A DNA stretch of 64,000 bases, taken from assembly GCF_011398155.1 (NCBI RefSeq), contig NZ_AP021888.1:2020001-2084000 (forward strand), in the 5' to 3' direction. Position 1 is the stretch's first letter. Every line of letters starts with the position of its first letter. The DNA comes from Thiosulfativibrio zosterae (lineage in GTDB: Bacteria > Pseudomonadota > Gammaproteobacteria > Thiomicrospirales > Thiomicrospiraceae). The position numbers and the translations under genes were made by a program. Below are positions 9,654 to 20,937 of this stretch, one piece after another. Under the pieces are notes generated by a model, which did not search any database, had not been told where the DNA came from, and was given only the letters and a program-made list of their open reading frames with translations.

Positions 9654-10292
9654 CTATTCTTGATAGAGCTGGTGTTGTTGAATATAGTTAATCACAGGTG
9701 ACGGCAATAAATAATCGACACAAACGCCCTGCTTTAAATAGCTGCGCAACGCCGTTGCGCTGAGTTCTAATTGGGTAATCGGCACATCCACAATTTGACC
9801 AAAAGGTTCGGTCAGTTTAGGCACCCAACTTTTCTTAAATAACTGCCCCACCTCACCGCTTTGCGGAATCGGCTCTCCTGGGCGATGCGTAATGGCTAAA
9901 TTGGCCAACTTTAAAATGGTTTGCCACTCAAACCAAGTATCAAACTTAGCAAAGGCATCGGTTCCCATCATCAAAACCAATCCTTTAGCTGGATAACGCT
10001 TGGTCAAAGTTTGCAGAGTATGCACCATATAAGAAGGGCCACCCTGCTCAATTTCAACTTTATCCAGCACAAACTTCGGCTGCGAGGCGATGGCTAAGGC
10101 AATCATGGCACAACGATGCTCGGCTGAAACACTGGGCTGATCGCGATGCACCGGCTTATAGCACGGAATAAAACGCACCTCTTCTAGCCCCAAAGCCAGC
10201 TGAACTTCTAAGGCTGGGCGTAAATGTCCAAAGTGAATTGGATCAAATGTGCCGCCATTGATGCCGATATATTGACCGCTAAACGCATTCAA
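9654..10292 (-). CDS. nadD: Nicotinate-nucleotide adenylyltransferase NadD
   Basis: NadD transfers AMP from ATP to nicotinate mononucleotide in NAD synthesis. The nucleotidyltransferase motif GGTFDPIHFGHL lies at the N-terminus. I favour a TTG start at 10292: it gives 212 residues (E. coli 213), has the strong ribosome-binding site AGGGAGGA 10 bases upstream, and lies downstream of an extended -10 box at 10324-10329. An in-frame ATG at 10337 would add 15 residues before the family's normal start and would lie upstream of that promoter. The TTG start leaves a short gap to the divergent DnaJ-related gene; the ATG would overlap it. Confidence 0.93.
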   Translation of the reverse strand: MNAFSGQYIGINGGTFDPIHFGHLRPALEVQLALGLEEVRFIPCYKPVHRDQPSVSAEHRCAMIALAIASQPKFVLDKVEIEQGGPSYMVHTLQTLTKRYPAKGLVLMMGTDAFAKFDTWFEWQTILKLANLAITHRPGEPIPQSGEVGQLFKKSWVPKLTEPFGQIVDVPITQLELSATALRSYLKQGVCVDYLLPSPVINYIQQHQLYQE

Positions 10293-10323
10293 TTTGCCAA
10301 AGTCCTCCCTGCCACTTTTTGCT

Positions 10324-10332
10324 ATTATAGCA
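10324..10332 (-). promoter_or_regulatory. Extended -10 promoter of nadD
   Basis: On the minus strand TGCTATAAT combines a consensus -10 hexamer (TATAAT at 10329-10324) with the TGn extension. It is followed about 15 bases later by AGGGAGGA and the TTG start at 10292. The -35 region (GGTGGA) is poor, as allowed for extended -10 promoters. Confidence 0.55.
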
Positions 10333-10335
10333 AGC

Positions 10336-10944
10336 ATGTCAAATTATCCACCCGAAATTCCATCACAGCTTGAAAGTGCCTTTTTTGAACACCTCAAAGA
10401 CGGTCATGCCATTCAAGAACACGCTTTGCTTAAGAATTTAACCGAACAAGGCTTTCAAGGATTTAAACCCTCCCTTGAACCACTTGAACTGTTTCAAGCA
10501 CACTTTTTGTGTTTTCACTTGCTCTATCGACTGCAAACCAAGTGGTTCAGTGAAGGACTGGGTTGGTTAGAAATTTATACCCTCAATATCCAACTGCACC
10601 CTATGCAAACCGCGGATTCCAATGCGCTAACGCAAAATGATGAACTGCGTGCCTACTATTTAAACTATCAACACTTTCTAGACACCCAAGCCGTTGATGT
10701 CCAAAATCTGATGGATAATTTTTGGTCGCAATTCGATTTACAAAGCCTGCCCTATGAAACACTCAAAGCCGATTTAAATTTGTTAGAAATCGACCCAGAA
10801 ACCCCTTTAGAAGATCTCAGTCTTACCCAAATCAACCAGCAATATCGCAAACTCTGCGCACAACACCACCCCGACAAGGGCGGCAAAACCGCAGACTTTC
10901 AAGCGCTCAGTCTAGCGGCGAATCGCTTGCGTAAATGCATCTAG
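10336..10944 (+). CDS. DNAJ-related co-chaperone-like protein
   Basis: 202 residues from the ATG at 10336. The N-terminal two thirds match the helical DNAJ_related type (aromatic-rich, LCFHLLYRLQ and YLNYQHFLDT), and the C-terminus is a truncated J-domain with the invariant HPD in LCAQHHPDKGGKTADFQAL. J-domains stimulate DnaK ATPase; the client of this subfamily is unknown. No Shine-Dalgarno precedes the ATG, and a -10-like TATTAT at 10323-10328 could give an almost leaderless message. It diverges from nadD and converges on proA, with one base between the stops. Confidence 0.85.
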   Translation: MSNYPPEIPSQLESAFFEHLKDGHAIQEHALLKNLTEQGFQGFKPSLEPLELFQAHFLCFHLLYRLQTKWFSEGLGWLEIYTLNIQLHPMQTADSNALTQNDELRAYYLNYQHFLDTQAVDVQNLMDNFWSQFDLQSLPYETLKADLNLLEIDPETPLEDLSLTQINQQYRKLCAQHHPDKGGKTADFQALSLAANRLRKCI

Positions 10945-10945
10945 C

Positions 10946-12199
10946 CTAAATACGAATATGTCCGTCGCCTAATACGATGTATTTTTGTGACGTCAATCCT
11001 TCTAATCCCACCGGGCCACGCGCATGGAATTTGTCGGTTGAAATGCCGATTTCAGCACCCAAGCCATATTCAAACCCATCGGCAAAACGCGTAGAGGCAT
11101 TCACCATCACCGAGCTGGAATCGACCTGTGCTAAAAATTGACGCGCACGGGTGTAGTTTTCGGTAATGATGGACTCGGTATGTCCAGAGCTGTATTGCGC
11201 AATATGCGCCATGGCTTCTTCAACATCCGCCACCACCTTAATCGACAAAATCGCATCCAAATATTCAGTCGCCCAATCCTCATCGCTCGCCGCATTCATT
11301 GATACTATGGCTTGTGCCTTAGCGCAACCGCGACATTCCACACCTTTTTCTTGATACATTTTAACCAGGCCTGGTAGGATTTCAGCTGCCCTAGACTCGG
11401 CAATCAATAAGGTTTCCATGGCATTACATACGCCATAACGATGGGTTTTGGCGTTATAAGCCACTTTGACCGCTTTGTCGGCATCAGCATCTGCATCAAT
11501 ATACACATGACATATACCATCTAAATGTTTAATGACCGGCACGCGCGCTTCTTCGCTGATGCGAGCAATCAAGTTTTTGCCTCCACGCGGTATAATCACA
11601 TCCACGAATTGTGGCATGGTAATCAAAGCGCCCACCGCAGCTCTATCCGTGGTTTCGACCACTTGCACTGCGGCAGTGGGTAATTCAGCCAATTCCAAAC
11701 CTTTTTTGATGCAACTCGCTAAGGCTCTATTAGAAAATGCCGCTTCAGAACCACCACGCAAAATTGCTGCATTCCCCGATTTTAAGCATAAGGCCGCCGC
11801 ATCAATCGTCACATTGGGACGCGATTCGTAAATAATTCCCACCACCCCTAAAGGTACGCGCATTTTACCGACTTGAATTCCGGATGGGCGGTAGCTCATA
11901 TCAGAGATTTCGCCAATCGGGTCGGCCAAATTGGCGATTTGACGCAAGCCTTCTGCCATGCTTGCAATGCCTTTGTCCGTAAGGGTTAAACGGTCTAACA
12001 TGGCCGCGTCCAAACCATTGGCTTTGCCCTGTGCTAAATCTTTAGCGTTTTCAGCTTTTAAAAACTCAGCTTGCGCTTCCAAGCTGTCGGCCATTGCCAA
12101 CAAGGCTTGATTTTTTTGAGCCGTTGAAGCCGTCACCAAAATGCGACTGGCCGCACGAGCTTGCTGACCTAAGGTTTGCATATACGCTTGAATATCCAT
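10946..12199 (-). CDS. proA: Gamma-glutamyl phosphate reductase ProA
   Basis: 417 residues, exactly the family's usual length. ProA reduces gamma-glutamyl phosphate to glutamate semialdehyde with NADPH in proline synthesis. The aldehyde-dehydrogenase fold shows the cofactor-binding segment [24 protein letters not shown], and the active-site Cys in [12 protein letters not shown]. The C-terminal block [28 protein letters not shown] is diagnostic. An exact palindromic repeat copy at 11364-11375 lies in the coding sequence, read as L-P-G-L-V without disturbing the frame. It is 11 bp downstream of holA; proB is not in the window. Confidence 0.97.
   Translation of the reverse strand: MDIQAYMQTLGQQARAASRILVTASTAQKNQALLAMADSLEAQAEFLKAENAKDLAQGKANGLDAAMLDRLTLTDKGIASMAEGLRQIANLADPIGEISDMSYRPSGIQVGKMRVPLGVVGIIYESRPNVTIDAAALCLKSGNAAILRGGSEAAFSNRALASCIKKGLELAELPTAAVQVVETTDRAAVGALITMPQFVDVIIPRGGKNLIARISEEARVPVIKHLDGICHVYIDADADADKAVKVAYNAKTHRYGVCNAMETLLIAESRAAEILPGLVKMYQEKGVECRGCAKAQAIVSMNAASDEDWATEYLDAILSIKVVADVEEAMAHIAQYSSGHTESIITENYTRARQFLAQVDSSSVMVNASTRFADGFEYGLGAEIGISTDKFHARGPVGLEGLTSQKYIVLGDGHIRI
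11364..11375. repeat. Palindromic repeat copy 3 (exact), inside proA
   Basis: ACCAGGCCTGGT read as Pro-Gly-Leu-Val on the minus strand. The flanks do not extend the inverted repeat far beyond the core. Confidence 0.9.
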
Positions 12200-12210
12200 C
12201 TCTATCCTCT

Positions 12211-13227
12211 CTACTGAGCCATCTTTACCACTAAATCATTTAAACTGAGCCAAGCATCGCCTTTACGAATGCCCTTAATTTCAAAATCGGCTTGGGTGCA
12301 TAAGCGCAAGAGTTCTTGCCAGCCCTGCAACGACTGACGCCGCAATGCTTGGGAATATTCCGCTTGCTTGCTGTTCCAAATAAATAACTGTTTGTATGCC
12401 TGTGCCAAACTGACTTTTTGCTGTAACTCGCACAGTTGCACTAGGGTGCGCACTTCTTTGGCCAACAACCACAAAATAATTGGCGCCTCTAAACCTTCTT
12501 GTTTAAGGCGATTTAGAATTTGCAACGCATAGGCGGTTTGCCCAGTGAGGGCGGCGGTGCTGAGTGCAAATAACTGATAATGCGCTTGGTCGGCAACATT
12601 ATTTAAAATGTCTTGCACCTGCAGTTGCGTGCCTTGCGCAAACAACAAGCTGAGTTTTTCCATTTCTTGGTCTGCGGCTAATAAGTTGCCTTCAACCCGT
12701 TCCGCCAAAACGTTCGCGGCTTCCAAATCCAAACTCAGTCCCACGCTCAGAGCGCGTTGCTGACACCAGGCAGGCAAGGCTTTCAATTCAATAGGTCGAG
12801 ATTGCACCACCAAACCGGTTTGCTCAATCACCTGCACCCATTTGCTTTTGGTTTGTTTGCCATCCAACTTTTCGCACAAAATCACCAGCACAATTTCAGG
12901 TGGTGAATCATGCCGCAACTGCGCCCACTTTTGAATGAAATCGCCCCCGACTTTTCCAGGTGCACCGCTGGGCATCGACAATTCAATCAAACGGCGTTCG
13001 GCAAATAAAGAACCGGCTTGGGTATCCATTTCAAGCGATTGCCAATCAAATTTGGCATCGACTTCATAGGTGTCACGCTGCAAATAATCTTGGTTTTTAG
13101 CAAACGCACGGAACGCATCTAACGACTGGCGAATCAAAAGCGGCTCTTCACCATAAATCAGCACTATCGGCGGCATAGTCAGCTGAGCGGCTTGCAGTTG
13201 TTTAATAAAGGCTGGGGCAACAATCAT
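12211..13227 (-). CDS. holA: DNA polymerase III delta subunit HolA
   Basis: 338 residues (E. coli 343). Delta is the clamp-opening wrench of the clamp loader, binding the beta clamp together with DnaX and HolB. Family features include [25 protein letters not shown] near the N-terminus, the [16 protein letters not shown] segment and the helical collar domain with [26 protein letters not shown]. It overlaps lptE by 4 bp (ATGA), the standard leuS-lptE-holA arrangement. Confidence 0.95.
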   Translation of the reverse strand: MIVAPAFIKQLQAAQLTMPPIVLIYGEEPLLIRQSLDAFRAFAKNQDYLQRDTYEVDAKFDWQSLEMDTQAGSLFAERRLIELSMPSGAPGKVGGDFIQKWAQLRHDSPPEIVLVILCEKLDGKQTKSKWVQVIEQTGLVVQSRPIELKALPAWCQQRALSVGLSLDLEAANVLAERVEGNLLAADQEMEKLSLLFAQGTQLQVQDILNNVADQAHYQLFALSTAALTGQTAYALQILNRLKQEGLEAPIILWLLAKEVRTLVQLCELQQKVSLAQAYKQLFIWNSKQAEYSQALRRQSLQGWQELLRLCTQADFEIKGIRKGDAWLSLNDLVVKMAQ

Positions 13228-13805
13228 TGTGTGGCGGGAACCTTTTTAGATTCTGCATTCGCGTTGGCACGGGCGCTGGCTCGTGAAATGCGATCAATCA
13301 TCTGTAACGCCACTTCTTGTACCATTTGTTTTTGCAAACTTTTCAGTTCTTGATTTGCTGCTAATGCTGCGGCGCTGTCTAAACGACGATCCCGAAAACT
13401 GCTGGCCGTGGCTTCTACCACTAAAGTATTGTCGGCAACCTGCCAAGCACTGAAAGGCTGTGAGAGTTTAATCAGTTCAGAAGCCGTATCTCCCTGCGCC
13501 GTTAAACTGGTTCGCGACGCTTGAGTCTGCGTAGGCGACAAGCGAATCTCCAGTTCCGCTTGCGCCAAACCATCCACCACTTCTACACCCGACATTTTAA
13601 GTTGCTGCGTTAAAGCGTTCACCAAATCCGCGCGAACACCAGATGCCGCAGACAGTTTTACGGTTTGAAAACTCATCGTGCCGACTTGGTTTAAGCCTTT
13701 TAAATGAAAGCCACAACCGCTTAATAACCCTAAAAACACCCAAAAAACGCCCAAAACTAACCAGGCCTGGTTAGTTTTGGGGCGATTTTGAAGATTATTA
13801 AGCAT
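13224..13805 (-). CDS. lptE: LPS-assembly lipoprotein LptE
   Basis: 193 residues. LptE plugs the LptD outer-membrane barrel that inserts lipopolysaccharide. A hydrophobic segment from residue about 15 leads to lipobox L-S-G-C with the acylated Cys31, followed by GFHLKG as in other LptE proteins. The start one base from leuS gives a signal peptide that is longer than usual, because residues about 9-18 are encoded by a 32-bp perfect palindrome carrying the repeat core (13750-13781). It overlaps holA by 4 bp. Confidence 0.92.
   Translation of the reverse strand: MLNNLQNRPKTNQAWLVLGVFWVFLGLLSGCGFHLKGLNQVGTMSFQTVKLSAASGVRADLVNALTQQLKMSGVEVVDGLAQAELEIRLSPTQTQASRTSLTAQGDTASELIKLSQPFSAWQVADNTLVVEATASSFRDRRLDSAAALAANQELKSLQKQMVQEVALQMIDRISRASARANANAESKKVPATQ
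13750..13781. repeat. Palindromic repeat copy 4 in a 32-bp perfect palindrome inside lptE
   Basis: Exact core ACCAGGCCTGGT at 13760-13771, with arms CCCAAAACTA and TAGTTTTGGG that pair perfectly over 16 bp per side. It lies in the lptE signal-peptide region and is read as N-Q-A-W-L-V. Confidence 0.95.
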
Positions 13806-13806
13806 C

Positions 13807-16440
<2,634 letters not shown>

Positions 16441-16508
16441 TTATGATAAACTGGAAAAAATAAGTACAAAATTATAGCAGACTTAACGGAAGCGCTAAAG
16501 GAGAGAAA

Positions 16509-16892
16509 ATGTCAGAAGACAATAAAATGCTGGAAGCTTATCGTCATTTATTAGAAACCGCCAAAGAAGCGGCGTTTAAAGCAGAACAGGCAACCTGGGA
16601 AACCTTAGGAAAAGCCATTGACCAAGCCGAACAAACGGTTGCCGCTTTGGCGGCTTTAACCGACCAAGAAATTCAACAGGTTCAACAAGACTTAAAAATG
16701 GACTTAACCCAAGTGGCGGTGGTGTTGGATGATTTTGAAGAAGATGCCAGTGCCTTTGCGCAAATGGAATGGCACGCACTGGAAAACTACCTCACTCAAA
16801 AAACCGCTGAAATGGCAGACCCAACCGACATGATGATTTTAAGAATGCGCTTAATGGCGGCATTAAATCACGCCGACCACCCTAAGCAATAA
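16509..16892 (+). CDS. YbeL-like (DUF1451) protein lacking the zinc ribbon
   Basis: 127 residues, highly helical and acidic, with AKEAAFKAEQATWETLGKAI and LTDQEIQQVQQDLKMDL patterns like the N-terminal part of DUF1451/YbeL. The family normally ends in a Cys4 zinc ribbon; this protein has no cysteine at all, so that domain is absent. Location divergent from leuS matches E. coli ybeL and is the main support. A good ribosome-binding site (AAAGGAGAG) precedes the ATG. Function unknown. Confidence 0.65.
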   Translation: MSEDNKMLEAYRHLLETAKEAAFKAEQATWETLGKAIDQAEQTVAALAALTDQEIQQVQQDLKMDLTQVAVVLDDFEEDASAFAQMEWHALENYLTQKTAEMADPTDMMILRMRLMAALNHADHPKQ

Positions 16893-16916
16893 ACATAAGC
16901 ATTGCTTAAAAACCCA

Positions 16917-16979
16917 GCAGGCTAAAGCCTGCGCCCCACAGTTTTTAAAGACTTCAAAGGGGCGAAGGCTTTAGCCTTC
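16917..16979. repeat. REP-like palindrome pair, cluster A
   Basis: Two inverted units: GCAGGCTAAAGCCTGC followed by GCCCC (16917-16937), and GGGGC followed by GAAGGCTTTAGCCTTC (16959-16979). Intergenic, between the convergent ybeL-like and lnt genes. The same unit recurs at 31098-31225 and 55872-55892. Confidence 0.85.
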
Positions 16980-17017
16980 TTAAAATTGAGAATTGCGATT
17001 TAAGGTGTCATTTTTAA

Positions 17018-18544
17018 TCAGCTGGGGCGCTTTAAGATAAATCTTGGTGCGAGCAAAAAGCCATACAGCACACAAAACAAAAATAGCAACGGCATTTGCT
17101 GCCAATAGACAAAAGGTGTTGTGCCTTCATAAGGTTGTACTTCACCTTTAAGTACACCGGTTTTATAAGCGGGTATTTCTTGTTTGATTCGGCCTTTCAC
17201 ATCAACAATCGCGGTAAAACCGGTATTGGTGCTACGAGCGATTTCTCGACCCAATTCTAAGGCACGCATTTGCACTTCTTGCAATTGTTGTGCTGGCTCA
17301 AAAGTATGGGCAAACCAAGCATCATTACTCACGGTCACTAAAAATTGCGCATCTTGAAGTTGCTCAGCCAGCTCTTCACCAAACGACATTTCATAACAAA
17401 CCGACAACCCCACTTTAAAAGCCCCCAATTGCATGGGCTTTTGCATGGCATCGCCAGGGGTGAATTCTGAAAACGGCACATTAAACAATTTGCTTAACGC
17501 AGACAACACGGATGAAAACGGAAAAAACTCACTAAAAGGCACCAGGTGAGACTTTTGATAAACCTGCTCAGGATTATGCGCATTGACTATGGCATTGTAA
17601 TATTGCGTTTTATCAGCATTACGGGTAATCACCCCCATCAAAATGTCGGTTTCTAGAAGTTTGGCATCCTTAATAAAAGAATGTAATGCGCCCTTTTCTA
17701 CCACATCAAAATAGGAGGCTACGGCAGTTTCTGGCCAAACGATGATATCCGCATCCATGTGCTGTTTGGTTAAACCCACATAGGTTTTCAAAGAGGGCAA
17801 CAAAGCCTTGGCTTGCCATTTTTGTTCTTGTGGAATATTGCCCTGCACCAACGCCACTCTGGCTGGCGGGCCTACCGGCGTCACCCATTCAATCTTTTGT
17901 AGTCCAGAAGCACTCAACCACACTAGGGCCAAAAGGCTGCTCGCACCGACCCAGGCTTTTTGGGTAACGATCAACAACAAAGCTGAAGCGGTTAAGGCGA
18001 TGGCCCAACTCACGCCCAATACGCCAAAAATCGGCGCATAGCCATCTAGCCAAGTGTCTAAATGGGAATTCCCCATGAGTAAAAAAGGAAAGCCACCAAA
18101 TAGACTGCCACGCAACCATTCAAATGAAACCCAAGCCAAGGGAAATACCAGCAACGCATTAAAATATGGGCGTTCAGACTTTGAGAAATAAGCAGCCACC
18201 CAACCCGCGAAACCAACATAAAGTGACAAAAACAAAATGAAAATAAACGTGGCCAAGACCGCTAAAACCAAAGGCACTTCGGCATACAGATAAATACTTG
18301 AAATCAGCCAGCTCACACCAAAGCCAAACTGCCCTAATCCAAACCAAAGCCCCAGCTTAAAGCCTTCAAGACGACTGGTCGCTTGTGACCAAAACCAAAA
18401 TAAGCCGACCAAGGACGCCACTGCGGCTGGGGCAAAATGAAATGGCGCAAACGCTGTGACTGACAGCGCGCCCAGTAAAAAGGTGATTAAGACTTTCTTT
18501 TCGGGTTTAAAAACCGCTAAGACATAACGAAAGAAGTTTTTCAT
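17018..18544 (-). CDS. lnt: Apolipoprotein N-acyltransferase Lnt
   Basis: 508 residues (E. coli 512). Lnt adds the third acyl chain to lipoproteins at the periplasmic face of the inner membrane. The N-terminal half has several membrane helices (about 15-220), and the nitrilase-fold domain carries the Glu-Lys-Cys triad in WPETAV, KSHLVPFSEFFPF and VCYEMSFG. One C-terminal helix follows (MPLLFLFCVLYGFLLAP). It overlaps corC by 4 bp, the conserved corC-lnt pair. Confidence 0.96.
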   Translation of the reverse strand: MKNFFRYVLAVFKPEKKVLITFLLGALSVTAFAPFHFAPAAVASLVGLFWFWSQATSRLEGFKLGLWFGLGQFGFGVSWLISSIYLYAEVPLVLAVLATFIFILFLSLYVGFAGWVAAYFSKSERPYFNALLVFPLAWVSFEWLRGSLFGGFPFLLMGNSHLDTWLDGYAPIFGVLGVSWAIALTASALLLIVTQKAWVGASSLLALVWLSASGLQKIEWVTPVGPPARVALVQGNIPQEQKWQAKALLPSLKTYVGLTKQHMDADIIVWPETAVASYFDVVEKGALHSFIKDAKLLETDILMGVITRNADKTQYYNAIVNAHNPEQVYQKSHLVPFSEFFPFSSVLSALSKLFNVPFSEFTPGDAMQKPMQLGAFKVGLSVCYEMSFGEELAEQLQDAQFLVTVSNDAWFAHTFEPAQQLQEVQMRALELGREIARSTNTGFTAIVDVKGRIKQEIPAYKTGVLKGEVQPYEGTTPFVYWQQMPLLFLFCVLYGFLLAPRFILKRPS

Positions 18545-19386
18545 GCTGAAATTTCGGTCATCAGCGCAAACTGCACTTTAAAAGAATCCACACGGCGACC
18601 ATCTGATTTTAAAACCTCAAAACTCAAACCTTCCATTTCAAAGGTTTCGCCTTCGGCAGGAATATGCCCCAAAAACTGCGTTACCACGCCACCAATGGTT
18701 TCGAGCTGTTCGTTTTGAATATCTGTTTTAAAGAAAGCATTAAAGTCTTCTAGAAATGTAACGGCATCTACCGAATAACCGCCTTGAAAATGCTTTTGAA
18801 TGTGATCAGATTCCTCATCATCGTGCTCATCCACGATATCGCCCACGATTTCTTCTAGAACATCTTCAATGGTGATCAAACCGGCTAACTCACCATATTC
18901 GTCAACTACTAATGCCATGTGATTGCGACTGGCTTTAAACTCGCGCAATAGCACATTCAAGCGTTTACTTTCTGGCACCAAAACAGGTGGACGATAGAGC
19001 TCTTCTAATTGCGCTTTTTCAGATAAATTGTGTTTAACAACCGCTCGCAAAACATCTTTGGTTAACAAGACCCCCTTAACTGAACCATCATCGGCCAGCA
19101 CTGGGTAGCGGGAATGGGATGACTCTAAAAGTTCATCCAGAATGGATTGCAAGTCTTCCGACTCATCCACACACACCATCTGGCTGCGAGGAATCATCGC
19201 ATCTCTAACGCGCATCTCACTAACGCCTAAAACCCCTTCAATCATAAAAACGGCATCGGCATCAATCAGATTTTTCTCTTTCGAGGCGTTTAATATTTCA
19301 GTCAATTGGGTCAGGTGATCCACCTGTTCTCCACTAAATAAATGGGTTAATTTATCTAACCATGTCCTAGGACTGTCTGCGCTCAT
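18541..19386 (-). CDS. corC: CorC/YbeX-type CBS-domain protein
   Basis: 281 residues (E. coli YbeX 292). Two CBS domains (about 65-190, with MIPRSQMVCVD and HMALVVDEYGELAGLITIEDVLEEIVGDIVDEHD) are followed by a CorC_HlyC transporter-associated domain (about 200-275). It has no membrane domain, so it acts in the cytoplasm; the family is associated with magnesium/cobalt efflux and, as YbeX, with ribosome-related functions of the neighbouring ybeY. Located between ybeY and lnt as in E. coli. Confidence 0.94.
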   Translation of the reverse strand: MSADSPRTWLDKLTHLFSGEQVDHLTQLTEILNASKEKNLIDADAVFMIEGVLGVSEMRVRDAMIPRSQMVCVDESEDLQSILDELLESSHSRYPVLADDGSVKGVLLTKDVLRAVVKHNLSEKAQLEELYRPPVLVPESKRLNVLLREFKASRNHMALVVDEYGELAGLITIEDVLEEIVGDIVDEHDDEESDHIQKHFQGGYSVDAVTFLEDFNAFFKTDIQNEQLETIGGVVTQFLGHIPAEGETFEMEGLSFEVLKSDGRRVDSFKVQFALMTEISA

Positions 19387-19425
19387 GATGTTTTGCTTTT
19401 CCTTTATCTAACTGTTCTAACTGTT

Positions 19426-19899
19426 TTATTCGGTTTCATAGGGATTGGCATAACCCAATCCTTGCATAATTTCTATTTCGAGAGCTTCCATTTCTTCAGC
19501 CTCGTCATCCTCTATATGGTCATACCCTTGCAAATGCAAGGTGCCATGCACAATCATGTGCGCCCAATGGGCTTCAAGCGATTTTTTTTGCTCGGCCGCC
19601 TCTTGCTCTACCACGCTGGCACAAATTATCAAGTCGCCCAAATAGGGTAACTCTTCGCCTAAATCAGCTAGGCCTGGTGGATTTTCAAATTCAAAAGACA
19701 GCACATTGGTGGGTTTGTCTTTGCCACGATAATCGCGATTCAATTCTTGGCTTTCTGCTGCATCAACAATGCGAATGGTCAGCTCGGTTTCTACTAATTT
19801 CTGCTCACCAACTAAGGCTGCAGCCACCCAGGTTTTGCATTGTTCAAGACTGGGTAAAGGCTGTTCATCAATCCCCCATTGTAAATCTATCCACAACAT
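19426..19899 (-). CDS. ybeY: Endoribonuclease YbeY
   Basis: 157 residues, normal length. YbeY is a zinc-dependent RNase/rRNA maturation factor acting on the 3' end of 16S rRNA and in late 70S quality control. The metal site HxxxHxxxxxH is visible in [15 protein letters not shown]. It sits 2 bp after phoH on the same strand. A degenerate palindromic repeat (19667-19678) lies in the coding sequence. Confidence 0.97.
   Translation of the reverse strand: MLWIDLQWGIDEQPLPSLEQCKTWVAAALVGEQKLVETELTIRIVDAAESQELNRDYRGKDKPTNVLSFEFENPPGLADLGEELPYLGDLIICASVVEQEAAEQKKSLEAHWAHMIVHGTLHLQGYDHIEDDEAEEMEALEIEIMQGLGYANPYETE
19667..19678. repeat. Palindromic repeat copy 5 (degenerate, 10/12), inside ybeY
   Basis: GCTAGGCCTGGT, two mismatches to ACCAGGCCTGGT, both in the left arm. 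It encodes P-G-L-A on the minus strand. Confidence 0.4.
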
Positions 19900-19901
19900 A
19901 A

Positions 19902-20885
19902 CTACCCCCTTTGCGCCTGTTCAGCTTGGCGTTTATCGTAAAACTCATAAGCTTGTACAATTTTTTGAACCAAACCATGGCGCACCACATCCTTGGCTTG
20001 ATAAAACGAAAAACCTATGCCAGGCACACCTTCCAACACTTCAATGGCATGGCGCAATCCAGATTTTTGATGCTTGGGCAAATCACACTGGGTAATATCG
20101 CCCGTAATGACTGCGCGCGAGCCAAAGCCGATACGCGTGAGCAACATTTTCATTTGTTCAGTGGTGGTATTTTGCGCTTCATCGAGCAAAATAAAGGATT
20201 CATTAAGGGTTCGCCCACGCATAAAGGCTAAAGGGGCAATTTCGATAATATTTTTTTCAATCAGTTTTTCAACCGTTTCAAACCCCAGAGTTTCATACAA
20301 GGCATCAAACAAAGGGCGCAAATAAGGGTCTATTTTTTGGGATAAATCGCCAGGTAAAAAACCCAATTTTTCACCGGCTTCTACCGCAGGCCGCGTCAAA
20401 ATAATGCGGCGAACTTCTTCATTTTCTAACGCTTGTACTGCACAAGCCACCGCCAAATAGGTTTTGCCCGTTCCCGCTGGGCCAATACCAAAGTTAATGT
20501 CATTTTCGGCAATGGCTTTTACGTAGGCAAACTGATTGGGATTGCGGGTTTTAATGACTTTGCGGCGAGTTTTGATTAAGGCTTGCAACTCATTAATGGG
20601 TTGAGCTTCATCTGTGCCATAAGACTGCAGTGTCATATGGACTTTTTGAGGGGACAAGGTTTCGTTTTGTGCCAGTTCAAATAAATCACGAATGGCTTGT
20701 TCTGCTTTTATGAGCCTATCGGGCAAACCAATCACACTTACCTGAAAGCTAAACAGATTGATTTCTACACCCAGGCGCAATTCGATTTGGTCCAGATGCT
20801 CGCCATGCCAACCCGACAGATTTTGCAAAGCTGCATTATCTTCGGGCGACAATTGAAATTGAATGGTATTTAAGGGCGTCGACAA
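19902..20885 (-). CDS. ybeZ: PhoH-like ATPase (YbeZ)
   Basis: 327 residues (E. coli YbeZ 346). An N-terminal KH-like region (about 1-100) precedes a PhoH P-loop domain with Walker [12 protein letters not shown] and Walker [10 protein letters not shown], plus GDITQCDLP. It is a predicted RNA-associated ATPase that partners with YbeY. It lies in the miaB-phoH-ybeY-corC-lnt order, 52 bp after miaB. Confidence 0.96.
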   Translation of the reverse strand: MSTPLNTIQFQLSPEDNAALQNLSGWHGEHLDQIELRLGVEINLFSFQVSVIGLPDRLIKAEQAIRDLFELAQNETLSPQKVHMTLQSYGTDEAQPINELQALIKTRRKVIKTRNPNQFAYVKAIAENDINFGIGPAGTGKTYLAVACAVQALENEEVRRIILTRPAVEAGEKLGFLPGDLSQKIDPYLRPLFDALYETLGFETVEKLIEKNIIEIAPLAFMRGRTLNESFILLDEAQNTTTEQMKMLLTRIGFGSRAVITGDITQCDLPKHQKSGLRHAIEVLEGVPGIGFSFYQAKDVVRHGLVQKIVQAYEFYDKRQAEQAQRG

Positions 20886-20937
20886 GCGAAAAATCCTGAA
20901 TAATTACGGTTTTTTATCTTATCAAAAAGCCAATGGA

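Noticed and set aside
10336-10337. ATG at 10337 as the nadD start
   Set aside because: It lies upstream of the best promoter, adds 15 residues before the family start and overlaps the divergent gene; the TTG at 10292 has a much better ribosome-binding site.
16884-16907. A terminator after the ybeL-like gene (AAGCAAT / ATTGCTT)
   Set aside because: The stem is AT-rich and starts inside the gene, and no T run follows on the plus strand; the REP-like units nearby explain the inverted repeats better.
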